Below the pieces are notes generated by a model that had not been told where the DNA came from, did not search any database, and worked only from the letters and a program-made list of their open reading frames with translations. A DNA stretch of 64,000 bases from CAJCJE01 sp035948315 (GTDB lineage: Bacteria > Actinomycetota > Actinomycetes > Mycobacteriales > Pseudonocardiaceae): the NCBI GenBank assembly GCA_035948315.1, contig DASZJG010000034.1, positions 90,788 through 154,787 of the forward strand, written 5' to 3'. Position numbers and translations under genes: made by a program. Below, piece after piece: positions 53,408-61,434 of this stretch. Within the stretch, counting starts at the first letter, position 1. The number at the start of each line of letters is the position of its first letter.

Positions 53408-54670
53408 GTGCTGAACTTCATCTACTACCCCGTCTCGTTCATCCTGTGGTGTTGGCACTGGGTGTTCGGGATCGTGTTCGGCCCGAGCAATGCCTTCGGC
53501 TGGGCGCTGTCCATCGTCTTCCTCGTCTTCACGCTCCGGGTGATCCTGCTCAAGCCGGCGATCCACCAGATCCGGTCGATGCGCAAGATGCAGGCGTTTG
53601 CGCCCGAGATCAAGAAGCTGCAGAAGAAGTACGCCAACGACAAGCAGCGCCAGGCGCAGGAGATGCAGAAGCTCCAGCGCGAGCACGGCGTCAACCCGCT
53701 CGGCGGCTGCCTGCCGATGCTGCTTCAGGTTCCGGTGTTCATCGGCCTGAACCACGTGCTGCGCTCGTTCGTGAACCCGAACATCGGCAACTACTTCTTC
53801 AGCGCGCACGACGTCAAGACCTACCTCGACGCGGACCTGTTCGGCGCGCACCTCGGTGACGCCCTGCTCGGCATCGGCTCGCTCGGTGGCTCGCCCGGTT
53901 GGCACTGGGCGGTCGCCCCGGTGGCCATCCCGCTGATGATCCTGGCCAGCATCGCGACCCACTTCACCGCGCGGCTCTCGGTCAGCCGGCAGATGTCCAC
54001 GAACCCGGCCGGCACGCCGCAGAGCGAGATCATGCAGAAGATCACGCTGTGGGTCTTCCCGCTCGGTGTGCTGGTCTTCGGTGGCGGCTTCCCGGTAGGT
54101 CTGCTGCTCTACTGGCTGAGCAACAACGCGTGGACCCTGGGCCAGCAGCACTTCGTGTTCTCCCGGATGGACAAGGAAGACGCGGAGAAGAAGGAGCTGG
54201 TGATCGAGCAGCGCGCGGCGCTGGCGCCGAAGGTCGGCCAGAAGCCGACCCAAGTTCGCCGCCGCCCGGCCAACGCCACCGCTTCCGGCGCCGCCGCCGA
54301 GCCGAACGCGTCGACCACCAAGCCGACCCCCGGCAGCAAGCCCGCCCCCGGCGCCAAGCCCGTCACCGGAGCGAAGCCGGTCACCGGCATCAAGTCGACC
54401 TCCGGCGCGAAGCCCGCCGCCGGCAGCAAGCCGACCCCAGGGGCGAAGCCGGCCCCGGGCGCGAAGCCGGTCACCGGCGTCAAGTCGAACGGCGCCAAGC
54501 CCGCCGCGCGACCCGCCGGCCAGAAGACGTCGGCGCAGAAGACCACCGCACAGAAGCCCGCTCAGGCAAAGGCCGATGGTTCGACCAACGGCGCCGCGGG
54601 CAACCCCGAGATTCCCGGCCTGGTCTCAGGCCGTTCCCGGCGAAACAAGCAGGACCGCAAGGGCAGCTGA
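53408..54670 (+). CDS. yidC: YidC/Oxa1 membrane protein insertase
   Basis: A 420-residue insertase of the Gram-positive type without a large periplasmic domain. Five core helices (about 10-30, 32-50, 102-122, 170-190, 215-240), with the conserved Arg in the cavity near 'LRVILLKPAI' and the cytoplasmic coiled loop 'IKKLQKKYANDKQRQAQEMQKLQREHGV'. The C-terminal 140 residues are disordered and contain a repeated motif 'GAKPVTGAKP' (Lys/Pro/Gly/Ala). Such basic tails may touch the ribosome. Starts at GTG 53408. Confidence 0.94.
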   Translation: MLNFIYYPVSFILWCWHWVFGIVFGPSNAFGWALSIVFLVFTLRVILLKPAIHQIRSMRKMQAFAPEIKKLQKKYANDKQRQAQEMQKLQREHGVNPLGGCLPMLLQVPVFIGLNHVLRSFVNPNIGNYFFSAHDVKTYLDADLFGAHLGDALLGIGSLGGSPGWHWAVAPVAIPLMILASIATHFTARLSVSRQMSTNPAGTPQSEIMQKITLWVFPLGVLVFGGGFPVGLLLYWLSNNAWTLGQQHFVFSRMDKEDAEKKELVIEQRAALAPKVGQKPTQVRRRPANATASGAAAEPNASTTKPTPGSKPAPGAKPVTGAKPVTGIKSTSGAKPAAGSKPTPGAKPAPGAKPVTGVKSNGAKPAARPAGQKTSAQKTTAQKPAQAKADGSTNGAAGNPEIPGLVSGRSRRNKQDRKGS

Positions 54671-54700
54671 GGCAGCTGTCGGTTCTGGAGAGGAGACAAC

Positions 54701-55255
54701 GTGTCGGAGACGTTGCAGGAAAGCAGCGTGCCTTCCGATTCCATCGCGGAGGAGCTACCCAAGGCGCGGGAGAGTTCGGACCGGTCCAGCGAGGACTTGC
54801 TGGTTCAGGAAGGCGACATTGCCGGCGACTACCTGGAGCGGCTGCTGGACCTGCTCGACTACGACGGTGACATCGACCTCGATGTCGACGCCGGGCGAGC
54901 GGTGGTGAGCATCGACGGCGGCGAGGACCTGGAGAAGCTGGTCGGTCCGCGCGGGTCGGTGCTGGAGGCGTTGCAGGAGCTGACCCGGCTCGCGGTGCAG
55001 CAGGAGACCGGCGCGCGCAGCCGGCTGATGCTGGACGTGGCCGGCTGGCGGGCGGCTCGCCGGGAGGAGTTGCGAGAGCTGGGTCGGTCGGCCGCGGAGC
55101 AGGCGGTGAAGTCCGGCGAGCAGGTGAAGCTTCAGGCCATGACTCCGTTCGAGCGGAAGGTGGTGCACGACGCGGTCGCCTCGGTGGCCGGTGCGCACAG
55201 CGAGAGCGAGGGCGAGGAGCCGCGACGGCGCGTGGTGGTCTTCGCCAAGGCGTAA
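54701..55255 (+). CDS. khpB: KhpB/Jag RNA-binding protein
   Basis: A 184-residue protein with a GTG start behind GGAGAGGAGA. Order: acidic N-terminus (1-55), a KH domain ('DIDLDVDAGRAVVSIDGGEDLEKLVGPRGSVLEAL', about 60-115), and an R3H domain ('PFERKVVHDAVASVAG', about 145-170) that ends in 'RRRVVVFAKA'. It binds RNA and is linked to cell wall growth in Gram-positives. Last gene of the yidC unit, followed by the parS-terminator palindrome. Confidence 0.9.
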   Translation: MSETLQESSVPSDSIAEELPKARESSDRSSEDLLVQEGDIAGDYLERLLDLLDYDGDIDLDVDAGRAVVSIDGGEDLEKLVGPRGSVLEALQELTRLAVQQETGARSRLMLDVAGWRAARREELRELGRSAAEQAVKSGEQVKLQAMTPFERKVVHDAVASVAGAHSESEGEEPRRRVVVFAKA

Positions 55256-55270
55256 CTCGAACATCGAAGG

Positions 55271-55307
55271 ATGCGGCTCGTTTCACGTGAAACGAGCCGC
55301 ATTTTTT
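55271..55307 (+). terminator. intrinsic terminator with a parS core
   Basis: A perfect 32-nt palindrome (55271-55302, reading ATGCGGCTCGTTTCAC and its complement) followed by a T6 run (55302-55307). Its centre is GTTTCACGTGAAAC (55280-55293), the consensus ParB site. So the same bases form the khpB-terminator stem and a parS site. Confidence 0.85.
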
Positions 55308-55367
55308 GTGCCCGGACCCCGCGTGCCTCGCCCCGCCCGCGCGAGAAGACAATTGACGAATCGGCGG

Positions 55368-55381
55368 GTTTCACGTGAAAC
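55368..55381. promoter_or_regulatory. parS site upstream of rsmG
   Basis: A perfect GTTTCACGTGAAAC core, just ahead of rsmG, 88 nt from the palindrome in the khpB terminator. Two consensus parS sites close together fit the ParB loading zone of the origin region. Confidence 0.9.
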
Positions 55382-55389
55382 GAGGATGG

Positions 55390-56058
55390 ATGGATACGTT
55401 GGTCGCGGCTGACCGACTTTTCGGCGATCGGTTGCCACTCGTCGAGCGGTACGTCGATATGCTGACTCGGCAAGGGGTCCAACGCGGTCTGATCGGACCG
55501 CGTGAGGTCGATCGACTGTGGGACCGGCATGTGCTCAATTCGGCGGCCATCGCCGAGTTGGTGCCGGACGGCTCCCGGGTCATCGACGTCGGATCAGGCG
55601 CCGGTCTTCCCGGCATTCCACTGGCCATCGCCCGGCCGGATCTTTCCATCGTGTTGCTCGAACCCATGGCGCGACGGATCGACTGGCTGAACGAGGTCGT
55701 GGGCTCCCTCGAACTTGACGTGGCCGTGCAACGCGGTCGCGCCGAGGAAGGCGACGTTCGACGGGAGCTGGGTGGCGCGGATGTGGTCACCGCTCGCGCG
55801 GTGGCGCCGCTGGCCAAACTGGCGAGCTGGTCGCTCCCCTTGCTCAGGCCGGACGGATGGCTGGTCGCACTCAAGGGCGCGAGCGCGGCCGAGGAACTGG
55901 AACGGGACGCGGCGGCGATCGCGCGTGCCGGCGGTGCCGAGTCATCTGTGCGGATCTGTGGCTCCGAACTGACCACGCCGACCACGGTCATCGTGATTCG
56001 GCGCGACAAACCGGCGAGTGGCCGTGACGACCGGCGACGGACAAGGAAGGATCGCTGA
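55390..56058 (+). CDS. rsmG: RsmG, 16S rRNA m7G527 methyltransferase
   Basis: A 222-residue SAM-dependent methyltransferase. Motif I 'VIDVGSGAGLPGIPLAIA' near residues 62-80, the acidic 'VLLEPMARRIDWL', and 'VVTARAVAPLAKL' near 130. It methylates N7 of G527 in 16S rRNA. ATG 55390 is used; an in-frame GTG at 55375 falls inside the parS core and would add five residues. Ends one base before parA, so the two are co-transcribed. Confidence 0.93.
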   Translation: MDTLVAADRLFGDRLPLVERYVDMLTRQGVQRGLIGPREVDRLWDRHVLNSAAIAELVPDGSRVIDVGSGAGLPGIPLAIARPDLSIVLLEPMARRIDWLNEVVGSLELDVAVQRGRAEEGDVRRELGGADVVTARAVAPLAKLASWSLPLLRPDGWLVALKGASAAEELERDAAAIARAGGAESSVRICGSELTTPTTVIVIRRDKPASGRDDRRRTRKDR

Positions 56059-56059
56059 C

Positions 56060-57103
56060 GTGCACCCCGATTCCCCGACCGGAGCGACGAGGGATGTTCC
56101 ACGTGAAACCGCAACCGTTCGCCGAGGCCGCCACGGCGCGATCGAACCCGAGGAGGTGCCGCACATGGTGACGCCATCGTTCAGCTCGCCGAGTTCCGGC
56201 AGTGAGACCAGTACGCCGAACGGCGACGGGGGCTGGACCCCGATCGCGGAGGAGGCCGAGCGCGCCGCCCGCGTGCTGCACCCGGACACGGTCCTGCCCC
56301 GTCCGCGGCAGCGTCGCGTCATGACGATCGCCAATCAGAAGGGCGGCGTCGGCAAGACGACCACTGCGGTGAACATCGCGGCCGCGCTCGCCATCCGCGG
56401 GTTGAAGGTGCTCGTGATCGACCTCGACCCGCAGGGCAATGCGAGCACGGCGCTGAGCGTCGAACACCGCTCGGGTACCCCCTCGGTCTACGAGGTGCTG
56501 ATCGGGGAGATCTCGCTCGCCGAGGCGGCCGCGGTCAGCGACCAGTCGCCGAACCTCTACTGCGTGCCGGCCACCATCGACCTCGCCGGTGCCGAGATCG
56601 AACTGGTCTCCATGGAGAACCGCGAGTCACGGCTGAAGGAGGCGCTCTCCGACGAGGCGCTCGACCAGTTGCAGCCGGACTACGTGTTCATCGACTGCCC
56701 GCCCTCGCTCGGCCTGCTGACCGTCAACGCGATGGTCGCGGCGAACGAGGTGTTCATTCCGATCCAGTGCGAGTACTACGCGCTGGAAGGTCTCGGCCAG
56801 CTGCTGCACAACATCGAACTGGTCCAGCAGCACCTCAACCCTCGGCTGAGCGTGTCCACGATTCTGCTCACCATGTACGACGGCCGGACCAAGCTGGCCG
56901 ACCAGGTGACCAACGAGGTGCGCGAGCACTTCGGCGACACCGTGCTCAAGACGGTCATCCCGCGTAGCGTCAAGGTGTCCGAGGCGCCCGGCTTCGGGCA
57001 GACCGTGTTGGCCTACGACCCGGGCTCGCGCGGCGCCATGAGCTACCTGGACGCCGCGAAGGAAGTGGCCGAACGAGGCGCGCAGCAGGGAGCAGGCAAG
57101 TGA
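56060..57103 (+). CDS. parA: ParA, chromosome partitioning ATPase
   Basis: A 347-residue deviant-Walker ATPase. 'KGGVGKTT' is at about 94-101, Walker A' Asp in 'LVIDLDPQGNAS' and Walker B 'YVFIDCPPSLG'. The start GTG 56060 (AAGGA nine bases before) includes the N-terminal 'TRDVPRETATV', encoded by a parS site, as in mycobacterial ParA; ATG 56165 with a strong GAGGAGGT is the alternative and would remove 35 residues. Moves ParB-parS complexes. Overlaps parB by four bases. Confidence 0.94.
   Translation: MHPDSPTGATRDVPRETATVRRGRHGAIEPEEVPHMVTPSFSSPSSGSETSTPNGDGGWTPIAEEAERAARVLHPDTVLPRPRQRRVMTIANQKGGVGKTTTAVNIAAALAIRGLKVLVIDLDPQGNASTALSVEHRSGTPSVYEVLIGEISLAEAAAVSDQSPNLYCVPATIDLAGAEIELVSMENRESRLKEALSDEALDQLQPDYVFIDCPPSLGLLTVNAMVAANEVFIPIQCEYYALEGLGQLLHNIELVQQHLNPRLSVSTILLTMYDGRTKLADQVTNEVREHFGDTVLKTVIPRSVKVSEAPGFGQTVLAYDPGSRGAMSYLDAAKEVAERGAQQGAGK
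56096..56109. promoter_or_regulatory. parS site within parA
   Basis: GTTCCACGTGAAAC, one base from GTTTCACGTGAAAC and identical to the B. subtilis-type core, lies in the 5' coding part of parA and encodes Val-Pro-Arg-Glu-Thr. The third consensus-grade parS in 0.85 kb. Confidence 0.85.
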
Positions 57104-58065
57104 CCGAACGCAAGGGTGGGCTGGGCCGAGGACTGGCCTCGCTGATTCCGTCCGGGCCGCCGCCCGGCGCGGCTCCCCGGCCCAACCTGGCGAGCGTCCC
57201 GGACTCGGCGACGCCTGCCATCCCGGACGGTCTCGCCGTCTCCGGCACCGTCACGGGCGCGGTCTATCGCGAAGTACCGACCGACGCGATCACGCCGAAC
57301 CCGAAGCAGCCGCGCCAGGTGTTCGACGAAGATGCGCTCGCCGAACTCGAGTTCTCGATCAAAGAGTTCGGCTTGATGCAGCCGATCGTGGTCCGGGCAC
57401 TCCCCGACGACCAGTTCGAACTGGTGATGGGCGAGCGCCGCTGGCGCGCGTCGCAGCGGGCCGGACTGGAGACCATCCCGGCGATCGTCCGCGAAACCGC
57501 GGACGACGTCATGCTGCGCAACGCGCTGCTGGAGAACATCCACCGCGTACAGCTGAACCCGCTCGAAGAGGCGGCGGCGTACCAGCAGCTGCTGGAGGAG
57601 TTCGGCGTCACGCACGAGGAGCTGGCGAACCGGATCGGCCGGAGCAGGCCGGCGATCACCAACATGATCCGCTTGCTCAAGCTCCCCCTCCCGGTCCAGC
57701 GTCGGGTGGCAGCCGGCGTCCTCTCGGCCGGCCACGCTCGCGCGCTGCTCGGTCTGGAGGATCTCGGCGCGCAGGAGGAGTTGGCCGCGCGCATCGTCGC
57801 CGAGGGACTGTCGGTCCGGGCCACCGAGGAGATCGTCACCCTCGCCAAGAACGAGGCACCGGCCAAGCCGAAGCCCGCGCCGCGCAAACCGATGCAGGCG
57901 CCGGGGCTTCAGGAGGTCGCGGATCGGCTGTCGAACAGCTTCGACACCCGGGTGAAGGTCGAACTCGGCCGTCGCAAAGGGCGGATCGTGGTCGAATTCG
58001 CGTCGGTTGACGATCTTGAACGCATCGTCGAGCTCATGTCAAAAAATGAGACAAATAGGATTTAA
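57100..58065 (+). CDS. parB: ParB, chromosome partitioning CTPase/DNA-binding protein
   Basis: A 321-residue protein. The N-terminal CTPase fold has 'PRQVFDEDALAELEFSIKEFGLMQPIVV' and the 'GERRWRAS' motif near 110-117. A helix-turn-helix follows ('TNMIRLLKLPLPVQRRV' region, about 185-205), and the C-terminal dimer domain ends 'GRIVVEFASVDDLERIVELM'. It binds parS and spreads as a clamp. GTG 57100 overlaps the parA stop (GTGA). Confidence 0.95.
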   Translation: MTERKGGLGRGLASLIPSGPPPGAAPRPNLASVPDSATPAIPDGLAVSGTVTGAVYREVPTDAITPNPKQPRQVFDEDALAELEFSIKEFGLMQPIVVRALPDDQFELVMGERRWRASQRAGLETIPAIVRETADDVMLRNALLENIHRVQLNPLEEAAAYQQLLEEFGVTHEELANRIGRSRPAITNMIRLLKLPLPVQRRVAAGVLSAGHARALLGLEDLGAQEELAARIVAEGLSVRATEEIVTLAKNEAPAKPKPAPRKPMQAPGLQEVADRLSNSFDTRVKVELGRRKGRIVVEFASVDDLERIVELMSKNETNRI

Positions 58066-58141
58066 TTTTCGATGACCCATCACACCGGGTCGTTTCGTCA
58101 CGGTGACAGGAACTCTCCGTGCTGATCGTCCTGGCTGTGAG

Positions 58142-59107
58142 TTACTGATGACGGGCGACGGCGCGCTCGACGAGTCCGGCGAAAATATCGCCGAGCGAGC
58201 GCCCGGCCGCGTCCGCCGCCATCGGCAGCAGTGACGTCTCGGTCAGTCCCGGCGACACGTTCACTTCGAGGAACTGCACGGTGCCATCCGGCGCGACGAT
58301 CGCATCCGTCCGCGACACGTCGCGCAACCCGAGCAGCCGATGTGCATTGATCGCCAGATCGGTGACAGCCGTGCGAATCTCGGGCGCCAACCGAGCGGGC
58401 GCGTGAAAAGTCGTAAGCCCTGCCGTGTACCGCGCGGTGTAGTCGTAGATCCCGTGCTCCGGCACGATCTCCACCGGTGGCAGCGCCTCCGGCCCGTCCG
58501 GTCCCTCGATCACCGTCACCGCGACCTCGACACCGGACACGAACTGCTCGGCCAACACCGTGTCGCCGTAGGCGAGGCAGCCGACCATCGCGGCCGGCAA
58601 CTCGCTCGCCTCCCGCACCACCTGCGCGCCCAGCGCCGACCCACCCTGGTCCGGCTTGAGCATCAGCGGCAGCCCGAGCCGCTCCACCATCGCGTCCAAC
58701 ACCGCCTGCGCACCCAGCTCGCGGAACGTGCTGTGCGGCAGCACCACCCAGTCCGGCGTCGCGATGCCGGCCCGCACCAGTTCCGCCTTGGCGGTCGGCT
58801 TGTCCCAGGCACGCCGGCAGGCATGCGGATCGGTGCCCACGTACGGCACGTCCAACATGGCCAGCACGCTCTGCACCGCGCCGTTCTCGCCCGCGCCACC
58901 GTGCAGCGCGGCGATGACCGCGTCCGGACGGGATTCGTGCAGCCGCTGCACCAGGTTGATGTCCACGTCCCACTCGTCGACGGTCAGCCCGACCGAACGC
59001 AGCGCGGAGGACAACCGCCTGCCGGAACGCAGCGACACCTCCCGCTCATGGGACATCCCGCCGGAAAGGACAGCGACCCACCGGTCAGACACCGCGACTC
59101 CTGACAT
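58142..59107 (-). CDS. D-alanine--D-alanine ligase homolog (ATP-grasp)
   Basis: A 321-residue enzyme. ATG 59107 is preferred ('MSGVAVSDRWVAVLSGGMSHEREVSLRSGR'). It has the short DdlB-type length and motifs 'HGGAGENGAVQSVL', 'LMLKPDQGGSALGA' (ATP loop), 'EYD'-like 'GIYDYTARYTAG' and 'FLEVNVSPGLTETSLLPM' (metal-binding Glu/Asn). The Tyr in 'IYDYTARY' favours D-Ala-D-Ala over D-Ala-D-Lac. The location beside parB is not the usual ddl place, so a second copy is possible. Confidence 0.87.
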   Translation of the reverse strand: MSGVAVSDRWVAVLSGGMSHEREVSLRSGRRLSSALRSVGLTVDEWDVDINLVQRLHESRPDAVIAALHGGAGENGAVQSVLAMLDVPYVGTDPHACRRAWDKPTAKAELVRAGIATPDWVVLPHSTFRELGAQAVLDAMVERLGLPLMLKPDQGGSALGAQVVREASELPAAMVGCLAYGDTVLAEQFVSGVEVAVTVIEGPDGPEALPPVEIVPEHGIYDYTARYTAGLTTFHAPARLAPEIRTAVTDLAINAHRLLGLRDVSRTDAIVAPDGTVQFLEVNVSPGLTETSLLPMAADAAGRSLGDIFAGLVERAVARHQ

Positions 59108-59132
59108 TGCTCGCCTTTGTGACGAGCGGATG

Positions 59133-60452
59133 CTACGCGAGATCGGGTGACGGGCTCTGCGGACCGGACACGGCACGGGTGGTGACCGGCCCGAACGTGC
59201 GGAACAGCTCCAGCTCGTCGGCAAGCACGTTGGCCAGCCGCCGCACGCCTTCCCTGATCCGCTCGGGGGTCGGGTAGCAGAAGGACAACCGCATCTGCCG
59301 CGAGCCGAGCCCGTCCGCGTAGAACCCGGTGCCCGACGCGTAGGCGACCCGCGCGGTGATCGCCCTGGGCAGCATCGCCTTGGTGTCGACCCCCTCCGGC
59401 ACGGTCAGCCACACGTAGAAGCCACCGTCCGGCCTGGTCCAGCTGCACCCGGTCGGCAGGTGCTGGTCGAGCGCGCCCAGCATGGCGTCGCGCCGCTCGC
59501 GATAGGTCTGCTGGAACTTCTTGATCTGCCCACGCCAGTCATGGGTCCGCAGGTAGCGGCTGACGATCATCTGGTTGATGGTCGGGGGGCACAGTGTTGC
59601 CGACTCGGCGGCCAGCACCAGCCGCTCGCGCACCGCGTGTGGCGCGAGCACCCAGCCGACCCGCAGGCCGGCGGCGAACGTCTTGGAGAACGAGCCCAGG
59701 TACACCACGTTGTCCCGGTCGTACGACCGCAGCGCGGGGTAGGTCTGGCCGTCGAAGCCGAGCAGCCCGTACGGGTTGTCCTCGACCACCAGCACACCCG
59801 CGTCCGCGCAGATCCGGAGAATCTCCTGGCGCCGCGCGACCGCCAGCGTCACGCCAGCCGGGTTATGGAAGTTCGGGATCGTGTAGAGGAACTTGGCCCG
59901 CCTGCCGGCCGCAGCCGTGGCGGCGATGGCCTCCCGCAACGCCTCCGGCACCAGGCCCTCGTCGTCCATGGCCACATGCACCACATTGGCCTGGTAGGCC
60001 GCGAACGAGCCGAGCGCGCCGACGTAGGAGGGGCCTTCCGCGAGCACCACGTCGCCCGGGTCGCAGAAGATCCTGGTGACCATGTCCAGGCCCATCTGTG
60101 AACCGACGGTGACCACCACGTCATCCGGATGGGCGTTGATGCCCTCCAGCGCCATGATGTCGCAGATCTGCTCACGCAACCCGACGATGCCCTGCGCCGA
60201 CCCGTACTGGAGGGCGACGAGACCGTCGGTCGCGATCAGCTCGCCGATCTCGGTGGACAACGAGTCGAGCGGCAGCGCGGCCAGGTTCGGCATGCCGCCG
60301 GCCAGCGACACCACCTCCGGCCTGCTGGCAACGGCGAACAGGGCGCGGATCTCGGAGGCGGTCATGCCGGCCGTGCGCGCGGCATACCGGGCCAGATGCG
60401 GATCGAGGCTGCGGGCGCCGGAAGGCACCGAGGGCAGGTCACCGTTGCTCAT
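59133..60452 (-). CDS. PLP-dependent fold type I aminotransferase (2-aminoadipate transaminase type)
   Basis: A 439-residue aminotransferase of the class I/II, MocR-catalytic-domain type but without a DNA-binding domain. PLP Lys257 is in 'LGSFSKTFAAGLRVGW' with Arg264, and 'YTIPNFHNPAG' (190-200) and 'DNPYGLL' (225-231) hold the cofactor. Long branched or aromatic 2-oxoacids are typical substrates of the group. Its stop lies 25 nt upstream of the ddl-like gene on the same strand, so they could share a transcript. Confidence 0.88.
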   Translation of the reverse strand: MSNGDLPSVPSGARSLDPHLARYAARTAGMTASEIRALFAVASRPEVVSLAGGMPNLAALPLDSLSTEIGELIATDGLVALQYGSAQGIVGLREQICDIMALEGINAHPDDVVVTVGSQMGLDMVTRIFCDPGDVVLAEGPSYVGALGSFAAYQANVVHVAMDDEGLVPEALREAIAATAAAGRRAKFLYTIPNFHNPAGVTLAVARRQEILRICADAGVLVVEDNPYGLLGFDGQTYPALRSYDRDNVVYLGSFSKTFAAGLRVGWVLAPHAVRERLVLAAESATLCPPTINQMIVSRYLRTHDWRGQIKKFQQTYRERRDAMLGALDQHLPTGCSWTRPDGGFYVWLTVPEGVDTKAMLPRAITARVAYASGTGFYADGLGSRQMRLSFCYPTPERIREGVRRLANVLADELELFRTFGPVTTRAVSGPQSPSPDLA

Positions 60453-60635
60453 CAGGGCCCTTTCCAGCGAGACGGGAACAACCCTGGCGACGACGCCGGG
60501 TAGATCGGACGAGTGTAACCGCCGTACCTGTAGGGCTAGTCACCTTTCGTCGGCGATCACATACGCCTATGCTTTTCGCGTGCTCGATGCCGCTTTCGCG
60601 GCGAATCTCTTCGGGCAATTCGGGCTGGAGGTCGA

Positions 60636-61271
60636 GTGTCGGGACGCGTCGTGGGCGTCACACTGGACAACCTGGACCAGCTCCCCAAGCGCTGCCGGCG
60701 CTGCCTGTTCTGGGAACTTGCCCCGCACCTTCGGGAAGAGGCCGAACAGTACGGCCAGACCGACTTCGAGAAGGAAGCCTGGGTCTCCAGCGTCCTGCTC
60801 GAATGGGGCTCGTGCGGCAGGCTCGTCTACGTCGACTCGGTGCCCGCCGGCTACGCCTTCTACGCCCCGCCGAGCGCCGTCCCCAGGTCGGTCGCCTTCC
60901 CCACCGCGCCGATCAGCGCGGACGCGGTCATGCTCACCGCGGTGCGCATCCTCCCCGAGTTCGCCGGCGCCGGCCTCGGCAGGCTGCTCGTGCAGGAAGT
61001 CGCCAAGGACCTGACCCGCCGAGGAGTCAAGGCCATCGAGGCGTTCGCCGACGAGGAGCCCGAGCCCGACGCCAGCTGCGTCGTGCCCGCCGACTTCCTG
61101 CGCTCACTCGGCTTCAAGACCGTGCGCGCGCACAAGAAGTGGCCCAGGCTGCGCCTGGAACTGCGCACCGCGCTGTCGTGGAAGGAAGACGTGGAAGCCG
61201 CGCTGGAGCAGTTGCTGAACACGGTCAGCATCAGCACGGCAGGCGCCCTGGCCGAACTCCCCCACGCCTGA
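60636..61271 (+). CDS. GNAT family N-acetyltransferase
   Basis: A 211-residue protein with a GTG start after GGAGGTCGA. The acetyl-CoA site is seen in 'VRILPEFAGAGLGRLLVQEVAKDL' (about 105-128; Q/R-x-x-G-x-G/A type loop 'AGAGLGRLL'). The N-terminus has Cys 'CRRCLFWEL' (two Cys). It occupies the position of Rv3916c in mycobacteria, near cwlM and parB. Substrate unknown; a cell-wall or stress target is possible from context only. Confidence 0.82.
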   Translation: MSGRVVGVTLDNLDQLPKRCRRCLFWELAPHLREEAEQYGQTDFEKEAWVSSVLLEWGSCGRLVYVDSVPAGYAFYAPPSAVPRSVAFPTAPISADAVMLTAVRILPEFAGAGLGRLLVQEVAKDLTRRGVKAIEAFADEEPEPDASCVVPADFLRSLGFKTVRAHKKWPRLRLELRTALSWKEDVEAALEQLLNTVSISTAGALAELPHA

Positions 61272-61288
61272 CCTGCCCACACCCGCAC

Positions 61289-61317
61289 TTATCCACACCC
61301 CCTGCAATCCATCCACA
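61289..61317. promoter_or_regulatory. DnaA-box-like motifs between GNAT and cwlM
   Basis: A perfect TTATCCACA (61289-61297) and CCATCCACA (61309-61317) lie in the 163-nt gap between convergent genes, in a stretch where CCACACCC recurs several times. Origin distance about 11 kb. Binding untested. Confidence 0.4.
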
Positions 61318-61336
61318 CCCTGTGCATTCCCGTTTT

Positions 61337-61373
61337 GCCCCGCCCTCAAAGCCCAATAGGCTCAGCGCGGGGC
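61337..61373. terminator. bidirectional terminator candidate
   Basis: A stem of GCCCCGC (61337-61343) with GCGGGGC (61367-61373) encloses a smaller AGCC/GGCT stem, between convergent GNAT and cwlM. Weak T support. Confidence 0.5.
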
Positions 61374-61434
61374 CGTTCCCCCGGGATGGGAGGGGGGTGC
61401 TGGTTGGTGAAAGAAATTCGCGTTCTTGGGTGGG

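Noticed and set aside
55375..55389. GTG at 55375 as the rsmG start
   Set aside because: It lies inside the parS core, has no ribosome binding site, and adds only five residues. Kept as an alternative, not as the call.
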